From Solimonas thermocellulolyticum (lineage in GTDB: Bacteria; Pseudomonadota; Gammaproteobacteria; Nevskiales; Nevskiaceae), in contig NZ_JBEPIJ010000003.1 in NCBI RefSeq assembly GCF_040327995.1, forward strand, positions 1 through 64,000: a stretch of 64,000 nucleotides of DNA, written 5' to 3'. The notes under the pieces were generated by a model, which was given only the letters and a program-made list of their open reading frames with translations, did no database searches and had not been told where the DNA came from. The translations under genes and the position numbers were made by a program. This document shows positions 26,101-34,295 of the stretch, in pieces. Positions within the stretch are counted from its first letter, which is position 1; the number at the start of each line of letters is the position of its first letter.

Positions 26101-27261
26101 CTACAGGAACTCCTTGGGATGCGGCAGCGGCGCCGGCGCTTCGAGATCCTCGGGCTTGTACTGATGAGGGAAGCCCTCGATCGGGCCGATCGCGCGTCGG
26201 TCGCGGGCGATCACCGGGCCGTTCTGCGCGTACAGTGTCAGCAGTTCGGCGACCGCGATCAGCGCCGAGACGTGCGTACGCTCGTAGCCATGCGAGGAAT
26301 CGCCGCCGAAGCCGATCAGCGCGTGGCGGATGTCGAAGCCGGCGCGCAGCGCAGCCGCGGAGTCGGAGAAGTAGTACGGGAACACGTCGCGCTGATGCTC
26401 GATCTGATGGCGTTCGCACAGGCCGATCAGCTCGCGCGTGAGGTGATAGTCGAAAGGCCCGGACGAGTCGCAGATGGCGATGGTGACGCCGTGTTCGCGC
26501 GAGTTCTGCCCGGTCGCCGGAATCGCGATGTCGATGCCCACCATCTCGCTGATGCGCTCGTCGAGGATCGCCGAGGCGCCGAAGCCGACTTCCTCGGTCA
26601 CGGTGAACATCGGGTGGAAGTGCACCGGCAGCGTGATCTTCGATTCGGTCAGCGCCTTGAGCGCGGCGAGCAGCGCGGCGACGCCGGCCTTGTCGTCGAG
26701 ATGGCGCGAGGCGATGTAGCCGTTCTCGTGCAGCTCCGGCTGCGCATCGACGGCAATGAAGTCCCCGACGTTGACGCCGAGTTTGCGCAACTGCTCCACC
26801 GATTGCGCATCCTCATCGATGCGCAACTCGACATGCTCCCAGCCGATCGGCTGCGTGTCGACGGCTTCGTTGTAGGCATGACCCGATGCAAGCAGCGGCA
26901 GGATCGTGCCGCGGTACGCGCCGCGATCGGTGAACAGCGTGACCCGTGCCCCCTCGGCGAAGCGGCTCGACCAGGTGCCGAGCGGCAGCATCGTGATGCG
27001 GCCGTTGGGCTTGAGCGCACGCACGATCGCGCCGATGGTGTCGAGGTGCGCGACCACGGCACAGGCCGGACGGTCGGTCTCGCCCTTGAGCGTCGCGCGG
27101 ATCGCGCCGCGGCGCGTTAGCTCGTAGGGCACGCCGATCTCCGAGAGCTTCGCGCAGGTGTAGTGCACGACCTCGTCGGTGAAGCCGACCGGACTCGGAA
27201 TCGCCAGCAGTTCGAGCATCGTCGTGCGCAGGTAATCGGTGTCGATCGCGAGCTTCTGCAT
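26101..27261 (-). CDS. NAGGN-system M42-family peptidase
   Basis: A 386-residue cytosolic metallopeptidase of the M42-like group found only in osmoprotectant NAGGN gene trios. Metal ligands fit VAHLDT near residue 70, HLDDKAG near residue 188, TEEVGFG near residue 221 and SSHGYER near residue 328. The ATG overlaps the stop of the NAGGN synthetase gene by one base. The most likely role is turnover of N-acetylglutaminylglutamine amide or its precursor when osmotic stress ends. This is inferred from operon membership; the biochemical role is less clear than that of the two biosynthetic genes. Confidence 0.87.
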   Translation of the reverse strand: MQKLAIDTDYLRTTMLELLAIPSPVGFTDEVVHYTCAKLSEIGVPYELTRRGAIRATLKGETDRPACAVVAHLDTIGAIVRALKPNGRITMLPLGTWSSRFAEGARVTLFTDRGAYRGTILPLLASGHAYNEAVDTQPIGWEHVELRIDEDAQSVEQLRKLGVNVGDFIAVDAQPELHENGYIASRHLDDKAGVAALLAALKALTESKITLPVHFHPMFTVTEEVGFGASAILDERISEMVGIDIAIPATGQNSREHGVTIAICDSSGPFDYHLTRELIGLCERHQIEHQRDVFPYYFSDSAAALRAGFDIRHALIGFGGDSSHGYERTHVSALIAVAELLTLYAQNGPVIARDRRAIGPIEGFPHQYKPEDLEAPAPLPHPKEFL

Positions 27262-29042
27262 CAGTACAGCTCCTGGGGTTCGCGGGTGACGCTGAACGGA
27301 AACAGAAAGTCGAGAAAGCGTTCGGCGGTCGGCTGCGGCTCATGATTGGCAAGTCCGGGTCGCTCATTGGCCTCGATGATCACGTAGTCGGGCTTGGTCG
27401 GTGCCGCGACCAGCAGGTCGAGGCCGGTGACCGGGATCTCCAGTGCCTTCGCCGCCTCGACCGCGGCGCTGCAGAGCTGCGGATGCAGCACATGCGTGAC
27501 ATCGTGCAGCGTGCCGCCAGTGTGCAGGTTCGCCGTCTTGCGCACGGCGAGCTGCTTGCCCTCATCGAGCACGTCGTCCATCGCGTGTCCGGCCAGGCGC
27601 ACGCAGCGCTCGGTCTCGGCGTCCATCGGGATGCGCGACTCGCCGCCGGTCGCCGCTTCGCGCCGCCGCGACAGCTTCTCGATCAGCTCGCGGATGCTGT
27701 GTCGGCCGTCGCCGGTGATCACCGGTGGCTTGCGCACCGCGGCGGCGACGACCTTGTAGCCGATGACGACGATGCGCAGATCCTCGCCCGGGCAATAGCG
27801 CTCGATCAGCACGGTTTCGCCATGCCGGCGCGCGTTGCCAATCGCCGCGCGCAGGCTGTCGACATCGCGGATGTCGACCGAGATGCCCTGGCCTTGCTCG
27901 CCGTCCGCCGGCTTGACCACGACCTCGCCGTGCTCGTGCAGGAAGGCGGCATCGGCCTCGCTGCCGTCGGCGGTGCGCTGCTCCGGCGTGTTGAGGCCGG
28001 CATCGCGCAGAATGCGGCGCGTGATGCGCTTGTCCTGGCAGCGCGACATCGCAATCGAGGTCGTGAGCTGCGACAGCGACTCGCGGCAGGTGATCGAGCG
28101 GCCGCCGAAGGTCAGGCGGAAGTAGCCGGCCTCGGCGTCGAGAATCTCGACGCGCACCCCACGCCGCCGCGCCTCGTCGACGATGATGCGCGCGTAGATG
28201 TTGAGGCCGTCATCGTCGGCAATCGTCGGGCCGGTGAACAGGCGCTCGTTGATCGCGTTCTTGCGCTTGATCGCAAACACCGGCACGCGCTCGAAACCAA
28301 GCTTCTCGTAGAGCGCGATCGCCTGCTCGTTGTCGTGCATTACCGACAGGTCCACGAACGCGCGCTCGCGCGACTTGAAACGCATTGCCAGATCGCAGGC
28401 GAGTGCCTGACCGATGCCCGGATGCGGCGCACCCGGATCGACCGCCAGACACCACAGGCTCGATCCGGCCTCGGGATCGCCGAAGGCGTTGACATGATCG
28501 ACGCCGGTCACCGTACCGATCACCCGCTGGCTCAGCGCGTCCTCGGCGACGAGGTAGACGATGTTCGGCGAGTCACGGTGCGTCCACAGAAAGCCCGGAT
28601 CGGCCGGCACCATGTGCCGCGACAGGTAGATGCGGTTGATTGCCTCGGCATCTTCGAGCGTCTGCAGTGGACGGATATGCAGCCCCGGCGGCAGTGCCGG
28701 CGCGTCGAATTCGGCCAGCGGCAGGCGGAAGGTATGCGAGGGATCGAGGAACAGGTGTTGCGGCGACTGCGCCAGAATCACGTGCGGATCACGCACGTAG
28801 ATGGCGATGTTGCGCGAGCCCAGGCGCTCGTTCTGCACCGCCGCGGCGACATCCTCGGGGCGCTCAAAGGTGTGCGCGAGAATCAGCTTGCCCCAGCCGC
28901 ATTCGAGCGCGACGTTCTCGCGGTTGGGCTGGGCGTCGCCATCGAAGCCGTAACGGTGATGGGCGAGACTCGCCGGCCCGTCGACGGCATCGGGGTGCGC
29001 CGAGGCCAGCGGCAGGTTCACGACTTTCTTGCTTCTGCTCAT
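27261..29042 (-). CDS. ngg: N-acetylglutaminylglutamine synthetase (GNAT + ATP-grasp)
   Basis: A 593-residue two-domain enzyme that acetylates and joins two glutamines in the pathway to the osmolyte N-acetylglutaminylglutamine amide. The GNAT acetyltransferase domain spans about residues 115-285 (WCLAVDPGAPHPGIGQAL). The ATP-grasp domain covers about 330-593 (VVKPADGEQGQGI; VIIEANERPGLANH). The start ATG at 29042 has AGGAG eight bases upstream; the open frame continues further but overlaps asnO. It lies 11 bases after the amidotransferase gene and overlaps the M42 gene by one base, so the operon is translationally linked. Confidence 0.9.
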   Translation of the reverse strand: MSRSKKVVNLPLASAHPDAVDGPASLAHHRYGFDGDAQPNRENVALECGWGKLILAHTFERPEDVAAAVQNERLGSRNIAIYVRDPHVILAQSPQHLFLDPSHTFRLPLAEFDAPALPPGLHIRPLQTLEDAEAINRIYLSRHMVPADPGFLWTHRDSPNIVYLVAEDALSQRVIGTVTGVDHVNAFGDPEAGSSLWCLAVDPGAPHPGIGQALACDLAMRFKSRERAFVDLSVMHDNEQAIALYEKLGFERVPVFAIKRKNAINERLFTGPTIADDDGLNIYARIIVDEARRRGVRVEILDAEAGYFRLTFGGRSITCRESLSQLTTSIAMSRCQDKRITRRILRDAGLNTPEQRTADGSEADAAFLHEHGEVVVKPADGEQGQGISVDIRDVDSLRAAIGNARRHGETVLIERYCPGEDLRIVVIGYKVVAAAVRKPPVITGDGRHSIRELIEKLSRRREAATGGESRIPMDAETERCVRLAGHAMDDVLDEGKQLAVRKTANLHTGGTLHDVTHVLHPQLCSAAVEAAKALEIPVTGLDLLVAAPTKPDYVIIEANERPGLANHEPQPTAERFLDFLFPFSVTREPQELY

Positions 29043-29053
29043 CCTTGAGCTCC

Positions 29054-30823
29054 TCAAATCCCGTGCGCCTGCAGCCAGCCTTCGAGTGCGGCGAGCTGCC
29101 ACAGCTTGGACCCGCGCAGCGGCGTGATGTGTGCTTGCGGATCGGCATACAGGGTTTCGATGTAATCGCGCCTGAACAGGCCGCGATCGCGCGCCGCCTG
29201 CGCGTCGAGCAGCGAGCGCGCGTAGTCGAGGAAATCGCCCTGCAGATACTTGAGCGCGGGCACCGGGAAGTAGCCCTTGGGACGGTCGATCACCGCCGCG
29301 GGAATCACCTGGCGCGCCGCCTCCTTGAGCACATGCTTGCCGCCGTGCGCGATCTTGTGGCGGCCGGGAATGCGCGCGGCGAGTTCGACCAGCTCGTGGT
29401 CGAGGAACGGCACGCGCGCTTCGAGTCCCCAGGCCATCGTCATGTTGTCGACGCGCTTGACCGGGTCGTCGACCAGCATGATCGTCGTGTCCAGGCGCAG
29501 CGCCTGGTCGATGGCTTCGCTCGCGCCGGCCTGCGCGAAGTGCGCACGGATGAAGGCGCGCGAATGGTCTTCGGTCGCCATGCGCGGATCGACCACGCGC
29601 AGAAACTCCTCGTGGCTGCGGTCGCAGAAGGCCGCGTCGTAGGTCGCCAGTGCGTCCTGCGTTTCCAGCATCGGCGGATACCAGTGATAGCCGCCGAAGA
29701 CTTCGTCCGCGCCCTGGCCGGACTGCACCACCTTGCTGTGCTTGGATACCGCTTCCGACAGCAGGTAAAAGGCGACGCAATCGTGCGAGACCATCGGCTC
29801 GCTCATCGCCGCGAGCGCTTCCGGCAGCCACGGCAGCAGCGTGCGGCTGTCGATGAAGATGCGTTCGTGCTGCGTCGCGTAGTGCTGGGCGATGATGTCG
29901 GAATAGCGGAACTCGTTGCCCTCTTCGCTGCCGACGTCTTCGAAGCCGATCGAGTAGGTGCGCACGTTGGCGTCGGCCTCGCTCATCAGGCCGACGATCA
30001 GGCTCGAATCGACGCCGCCGGACAGCAGCGCACCGACCGGGATGTCGGCGACCAGCCGGCGCTTGACCGCGGTGCGCAGTGCCGCCAGCGTCATCTCGCG
30101 CCAGTCATCGAAGCTGCGGCGCTCATCCTCCGCCGTGCGTGCGTAGTCCGGCTGCCAGTAGCGCTGCTGGCGCGTCGTGCCATCCGGCTCGACCGACATC
30201 AGCGTTGCCGGCGCGAGCTTGCGCACACCCTTGAGCATCGTCTGCGGCGCCGGCACCACGGCGTGGAAGTGCAGATAGTGATGCAGCGCGACCGGATCGA
30301 TGTCGGTGTCGACATCCTTGGCCTTGAGCAGCGCCGGCAAGGTCGATGCAAAGCGCAGACGCTTGTCGGTCAGCGAGTAGTACAGCGGCTTGATGCCGAG
30401 GCGGTCGCGACCGAGCAGCAGGCGGCCGCCGTCGCGCTCCCAGATCGCGAAGGCGAACATGCCGTGCAGGCGCTGCACGAAGTCCGCGCCCCAGCAGTGA
30501 TAGGCCTTGAGCAGGACTTCGGTGTCGCCGTCCGACCAGAAGCGATAACCCTTGGCCTTGAGTTCGGCGCGCAACTCGGGGTGGTTGTAGACCGCGCCGT
30601 TGTAGACGATGCCGAGGCCGAGCTCGTTGTCGAGCATCGGCTGCTGCGCGTGCTCCGACAGATCCATGATCTTCAGGCGCCGGTGGCCGACGGCAAGCGG
30701 ACCGGCGCTGAACGTGCCGGCGCCGTCGGGGCCGCGTCGCGCCATCGTCGCGGTCATTGCGGCGACGGCATCGGTGTCGGCGAGTCGTCCATCGTAGCGG
30801 CGCTCGCCGGCGAAACCACACAT
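29054..30823 (-). CDS. asnO: N-acetylglutaminylglutamine amidotransferase (AsnB-like)
   Basis: A 589-residue asparagine-synthetase-like enzyme that amidates the C-terminus of the NAGGN dipeptide with nitrogen from glutamine. Cys2 of MCGFAG is the glutaminase nucleophile. RRGPDG and YNGAVYNH belong to the class II glutaminase domain, and SGGVDSS near residue 267 is the ATP pyrophosphatase loop of the synthetase domain. A perfect AGGAGG stands seven bases before the ATG. It follows the MarR gene by 29 bases in the same orientation. Confidence 0.9.
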   Translation of the reverse strand: MCGFAGERRYDGRLADTDAVAAMTATMARRGPDGAGTFSAGPLAVGHRRLKIMDLSEHAQQPMLDNELGLGIVYNGAVYNHPELRAELKAKGYRFWSDGDTEVLLKAYHCWGADFVQRLHGMFAFAIWERDGGRLLLGRDRLGIKPLYYSLTDKRLRFASTLPALLKAKDVDTDIDPVALHHYLHFHAVVPAPQTMLKGVRKLAPATLMSVEPDGTTRQQRYWQPDYARTAEDERRSFDDWREMTLAALRTAVKRRLVADIPVGALLSGGVDSSLIVGLMSEADANVRTYSIGFEDVGSEEGNEFRYSDIIAQHYATQHERIFIDSRTLLPWLPEALAAMSEPMVSHDCVAFYLLSEAVSKHSKVVQSGQGADEVFGGYHWYPPMLETQDALATYDAAFCDRSHEEFLRVVDPRMATEDHSRAFIRAHFAQAGASEAIDQALRLDTTIMLVDDPVKRVDNMTMAWGLEARVPFLDHELVELAARIPGRHKIAHGGKHVLKEAARQVIPAAVIDRPKGYFPVPALKYLQGDFLDYARSLLDAQAARDRGLFRRDYIETLYADPQAHITPLRGSKLWQLAALEGWLQAHGI

Positions 30824-30852
30824 AAAAACCTCCTGTTGTCGGGGGCGGCGCC

Positions 30853-31326
30853 TCAGGCCGCCGTACTGGTCTGCTCCTGCGGCGCGGCCGCAACGTCGAC
30901 GCTGCGCATCAGCGCAGCGATACGGTCCACGGCATCGAGCAGCCCGGCGCGTTCACTGGCGCCGAGCGCGGCGAAGCCGCGCAGGAAATCCGCGTGCATC
31001 AGCGGCGGCGCCTTGGCCAGCAGGCTGCGACCGCGCGGCGTCAGCGTCACCAGCACGCGCCGCCGGTCATCGTTCGCTCGCGCGCGCCGCAGCAGGCCGC
31101 GGGCTTCGAGGCGATCGAGAATCGATGTGACCGTGCCCTGCGTCAGGCTCACGCGCTGGGCGAGGCGCCCTGCCGTCGGCGGCTCGCGCTCGTCGCGCAG
31201 CGCTTCGAGCAGTAACAGCTGCGGCAGCGTCAGGCCTGATTCGTGCTCGATGGTCTTCGAGTACGTGTCGAGCGACTGGGCGATGCGGCGCAGCGCGCCG
31301 AGCAGGTGCAGGGTATCCGGTGACAT
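30853..31326 (-). CDS. MarR-family regulator of the NAGGN operon
   Basis: A 157-residue winged-helix regulator. The recognition helix is in LTQGTVTSILDRLEARGLL near residue 73, followed by the wing DDRRRVLVTLTPRG. It is the first gene of the osmolyte operon, and a promoter with two repeated boxes lies directly upstream. This suggests that it represses itself and the whole operon and is relieved by an osmotic or ligand signal. The ligand is not known. Confidence 0.88.
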   Translation of the reverse strand: MSPDTLHLLGALRRIAQSLDTYSKTIEHESGLTLPQLLLLEALRDEREPPTAGRLAQRVSLTQGTVTSILDRLEARGLLRRARANDDRRRVLVTLTPRGRSLLAKAPPLMHADFLRGFAALGASERAGLLDAVDRIAALMRSVDVAAAPQEQTSTAA

Positions 31327-31331
31327 GGCAG

Positions 31332-31382
31332 ATGCTTTGAACGCAAAACATTATGCCGGAGAAATGCTTTGAATGCAAAATA
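31332..31382. promoter_or_regulatory. Two 19-bp operator-like direct repeats around the marR promoter
   Basis: ATGCTTTGAACGCAAAACA (31332-31350) and ATGCTTTGAATGCAAAATA (31364-31382) agree at 17 of 19 bases, and their starts are 32 bases apart, about three helical turns. Each contains the dyad TTTG-4-CAAA. One covers the -35 element and the other the transcription start, as expected for MarR-type repression. Confidence 0.6.
31350..31378 (-). promoter_or_regulatory. Sigma70-type promoter of marR-asnO-ngg-M42
   Basis: On the minus strand, TTGCAT (31378-31373) and CATAAT (31355-31350) are separated by exactly 17 bases. The predicted transcription start lies near 31342, about 16 bases before the marR ATG. 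This is an unusually AT-rich island in this genome. Confidence 0.65.
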
Positions 31383-31690
31383 AAGCCCGTGCGCGCTGCG
31401 AACGCGAATCGACGCTCGCGGTGCGCAAGAGGTCAGGACTCGCGGAGCGCCAAGCCAACCCGCGGGTGACTCGCAGTCCAGGTGCTTCGGGGTTGGCCTT
31501 ACTCCGTCGGGCAGGCGACCTCACTGCATGGGGCCAAGGTGGCAGCCCTCAGGTCAGTGCCGTCGTTGTTATTGATCCCCATAATCTTCACCCTTCCCGA
31601 GCCGGCGTCGGGAAGAAACGGCGGCTCGTTCGTCTGCAGGCTCGCTGCGTTGCTGTTGGATCCTCGGTCAACAATGCCGCGGATGCGCTC
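31383..31690. other. Stretch without a recognised gene
   Basis: About 300 bases upstream of marR. Open frames are present but show no recognisable motif and no ribosome site. It may be the worn-down upstream part of the channel relic that follows. Confidence 0.4.
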
Positions 31691-31991
31691 CTCACTCTCG
31701 ATATCGCAGCCCTATGCGCCGATCTGCGCTTCATTCAGCCTGGCGCTGGCGCTGATGCTCTCACGCGGCACGGACGGTAGCCTGATGTCGGCGCCGGACT
31801 GCGTGCTGCGCAGCGGTGACCGCATTCTGTTCTGCGGCCGCGACGGCACGCGCGGCGACATGGAAATGGGTGCTCTACACTCGCAAGGCCTTGGAATAGC
31901 CGTCACCAGTAGCGACGTGCCGGACGCTCTGGTCTGGCGCCGGCTCAGCCAGCGGCGCGGCAGGATTCCAACTGCGGCGGACGGTTCGTGA
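31691..31991 (+). pseudogene. C-terminal relic of a TrkA-C-type potassium channel protein
   Basis: One frame reads LMLSRGTDG, then PDCVLRSGDRILFCGR, then PDALVWRRLSQRR and stops at 31991. The GDRILFCGR segment and the closing WRRL are characteristic of the C-terminal RCK/TrkA-C end of two-helix potassium channel proteins. No pore, membrane helices or nucleotide-binding domain precede it, so only the last 80 or so residues remain. The assignment depends on a short motif. Confidence 0.35.
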
Positions 31992-32003
31992 CGCAGCGAC
32001 GAT

Positions 32004-32441
32004 TCACTGCGCGCGCAGCCGCTTGACCAGATACCGCGCCAGATTGCGGTACAGCAGGCAGCCGACGCTAGGATTCTGCGTGGTGATGGCGCGGAACTGC
32101 CCGTTCGGCAGGAAGAACAGGCGCGCGCTTTCGAGCGCGCGTGCGGTTGCCGAGATCGGCTGACCGTCGAGCAGCGAGTACTCACCGAGGCAGTCGCCGC
32201 GCGTGAGCACGGCGAGCTGCGTCTCCCCGCCGTCATTGTTGCGCCGGTAGACGCCGATCGACCCAGACAGCAGCAGGAACAACCCGAGACCGCCGCGCAC
32301 GTCCTGGAACCGCAGCGGATCGCCGTCCTTGAGCGTCAGCGACATGCCGCGCGCAGCGAGGTCCGTCGGTGCCGCCGGCGACAGGTCCTTCACGATCGGC
32401 GAGACGCGCAGGGCCTCGACATCGATAGCGGTGTCGGTCAT
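32004..32441 (-). CDS. Cyclic-nucleotide-binding domain protein without DNA-binding domain
   Basis: A 145-residue protein that is essentially one Crp-type cNMP-binding fold. The pattern LFLLLSGSIGVYR...LAVLTRGDCLGEYSLLDGQPISATARAL matches the beta-barrel and phosphate-binding cassette, although the cassette arginine position is filled only by the ATARA segment. No helix-turn-helix follows. GGGGGA stands six bases before the ATG. It lies downstream of pntB on the same strand but after a hairpin, so it is probably expressed separately. Its partner is unknown. Confidence 0.75.
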   Translation of the reverse strand: MTDTAIDVEALRVSPIVKDLSPAAPTDLAARGMSLTLKDGDPLRFQDVRGGLGLFLLLSGSIGVYRRNNDGGETQLAVLTRGDCLGEYSLLDGQPISATARALESARLFFLPNGQFRAITTQNPSVGCLLYRNLARYLVKRLRAQ

Positions 32442-32487
32442 TGCAATCCCCCGGCAGCCATGCTGATGCGTTCACGCCCAAACGACG

Positions 32488-32507
32488 AGGCCCCGTTGCC
32501 GGGGCCT
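32488..32507 (-). terminator. Hairpin after pntB
   Basis: An 8-bp perfect stem AGGCCCCG / CGGGGCCT with a 4-base loop, 24 bases after the pntB stop. On the minus strand it is followed by CGTCGTTT, a weak T-rich stretch. Confidence 0.6.
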
Positions 32508-32530
32508 GGTCGTGTGCGCAGGGCCGGGCT

Positions 32531-33952
32531 TCAGTGGCCGCCGCCTTCCAGCGACTTGACCGCCTGGATCATCGCGACCATCACCTTCTGCGCGTCGCCG
32601 TAGACCATGTTGGTGTTGTCGGCGAAGAACAGCTCGTTCTCGACGCCGGAGTAGCCCTTGCCCTGACCGCGCTTGACCACGTAGACCTGCTTGGCCTGGT
32701 CGACGTTGAGGATGGGCATGCCATAGATCGGGCTGGACTTGTTGGTGCGCGCCGCCGGGTTCACGGTGTCGTTGGCGCCGATGACGATGGCGACGTCGGC
32801 CTCCTTGAACTCGTTGTTGATGTCGTCCATGTCATAAATGATGTCGTAGGGCACGCCGGCCTCGGCGAGCAGTACGTTCATGTGGCCGGGCATGCGGCCG
32901 GCGACCGGGTGGATCGCGAACTTCACCTCGACCCCGGCATCCTGCAGCAGCTTCACGAACTCGTAGAGCTTGTGCTGGGCCTGCGCGACCGCGAGACCAT
33001 AGCCCGGGGCGATGATGACCTTGGACGCGTAGCGCATGTTGATGCCGGCGTCGCCGGCGTCGATCGGTTTCATGCTGCCCTTGATCTCGCCTTGGCCCTC
33101 TGCGCCGGCGGCGCCGAAGTTCGAGAACAGCACGTTGCTCACCGAGCGATTCATCGCCTTGGCCATCAACAGCGTCAGCAGCGTGCCGGCACTGCCGACG
33201 ACCATGCCGGCGACCATCAGCGCGGCGTTGCCGATCACGTAGCCTTCGAAGCCGACGGCAAGACCAGTGAAGGCATTGAACAGCGAGATCACCACCGGCA
33301 TGTCGGCGCCGCCGATCGGCATCGCCATCATCACGCCGTACACCAGCGACAGCACGAAGAAGCCGGCGATCAGCGGCATCGGCACTTGTCCGTCGTTGAA
33401 CACGGTCCAGCCGCCGATGGCGAGGATGGTCAGCAGAATGAGGCCGTTGACCGCCTGCAGTCCCGGGAAGCGCCAGGTGCCGTCGATCTTGCCGTCGAGT
33501 TTTGCCCAGGCGATCAGCGAGCCGGACAGCGACACCGCGCCGATGATGCCGCCGAGCACGGCCATGATCAGAATCTCCAGGCCATGCGCCTTGTGGCCGA
33601 ACAGCTCGATCGCGGCGATGGCCGCGGCGGCGCCGCCACCCATGCCGTTGTAGAGCGCGACCATTTGCGGCATCGCGGTCATCTCGACCTTCTTGCCGCT
33701 CCACCAGGCCCAGCCCAGGCCGAGCGCGAGCGCGACCACCGCGAGCACGATGTTGGTCGTCAGGTGCGGCTCGGCCTTGGGATTGACATCGGCGATGTAC
33801 AGGAACGCGACGATCACCGCGACGACCATGCCCAGGCCGGCGACGACGATGCCGGAACGGGCGGTGACCGGGCTCGACATGCGCTTGAGCCCGTAGATGA
33901 ACAGCAGCGTGGCGACGATGAACGCCGCGTCGATGATGAGTTGCGGATTCAT
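32531..33952 (-). CDS. pntB: NAD(P) transhydrogenase subunit beta
   Basis: A 473-residue subunit with about nine N-terminal membrane helices that carry the proton channel, followed by the NADP(H)-binding domain III (about residues 290-473: VIIAPGYGLAVAQAQH, GRMPGHMNVLLAEA, IGANDTVNPAA). With the two alpha subunits it forms the proton-translocating transhydrogenase, which makes NADPH from NADH. It begins three bases after the small alpha subunit gene. Full length. Confidence 0.96.
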   Translation of the reverse strand: MNPQLIIDAAFIVATLLFIYGLKRMSSPVTARSGIVVAGLGMVVAVIVAFLYIADVNPKAEPHLTTNIVLAVVALALGLGWAWWSGKKVEMTAMPQMVALYNGMGGGAAAAIAAIELFGHKAHGLEILIMAVLGGIIGAVSLSGSLIAWAKLDGKIDGTWRFPGLQAVNGLILLTILAIGGWTVFNDGQVPMPLIAGFFVLSLVYGVMMAMPIGGADMPVVISLFNAFTGLAVGFEGYVIGNAALMVAGMVVGSAGTLLTLLMAKAMNRSVSNVLFSNFGAAGAEGQGEIKGSMKPIDAGDAGINMRYASKVIIAPGYGLAVAQAQHKLYEFVKLLQDAGVEVKFAIHPVAGRMPGHMNVLLAEAGVPYDIIYDMDDINNEFKEADVAIVIGANDTVNPAARTNKSSPIYGMPILNVDQAKQVYVVKRGQGKGYSGVENELFFADNTNMVYGDAQKVMVAMIQAVKSLEGGGH

Positions 33953-33955
33953 GGC

Positions 33956-34264
33956 TCAGCCCTTCTTCTTGTCCGACGGCTTGAACATTTCCAGCATGCG
34001 CTCGGTGACCACGTAGCCGCCGGCGGCGTTGCCGGCGCCGAGCAGCACGCCGAAGAACCCGATCGCCTGTTCGAGCGTGGAGCTGGCGTTGAACAGCGCC
34101 CACATCGCGCCGACGACGACGATGCCGTGGATGAAGTTGGAGCCGGACATCAGCGGCGTGTGCAGGATCGCCGGCACGCGGCCGATGATCTCGTAGCCGG
34201 TGAAGGCCGCGAGCATGAAGATGTAGAGGGCGACGAAGCCGGTGATGGCGGTGGTTGCGTCCAT
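33956..34264 (-). CDS. pntAB: NAD(P) transhydrogenase subunit alpha part 2
   Basis: A 102-residue membrane subunit with three hydrophobic helices (FVALYIFMLAAFTGYEII; FIHGIVVVGAMWALF; GFFGVLLGAGNAAGGYVV) that corresponds to the membrane end of a single-chain PntA. The alpha chain is split into two genes, as in many alpha- and gammaproteobacteria. It ends in a lysine-rich tail just before pntB. Confidence 0.93.
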   Translation of the reverse strand: MDATTAITGFVALYIFMLAAFTGYEIIGRVPAILHTPLMSGSNFIHGIVVVGAMWALFNASSTLEQAIGFFGVLLGAGNAAGGYVVTERMLEMFKPSDKKKG

Positions 34265-34295
34265 GTGAGTTCCCCTGTGAATCAGCGCGTGCCGA

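Noticed and set aside
28640..31372. A 910-residue plus-strand open frame
   Set aside because: It lies antisense to asnO, ngg and marR, has no domain and reads as Arg/Ala/Gln-rich low-complexity protein, as expected for an antisense frame in a high-GC genome.
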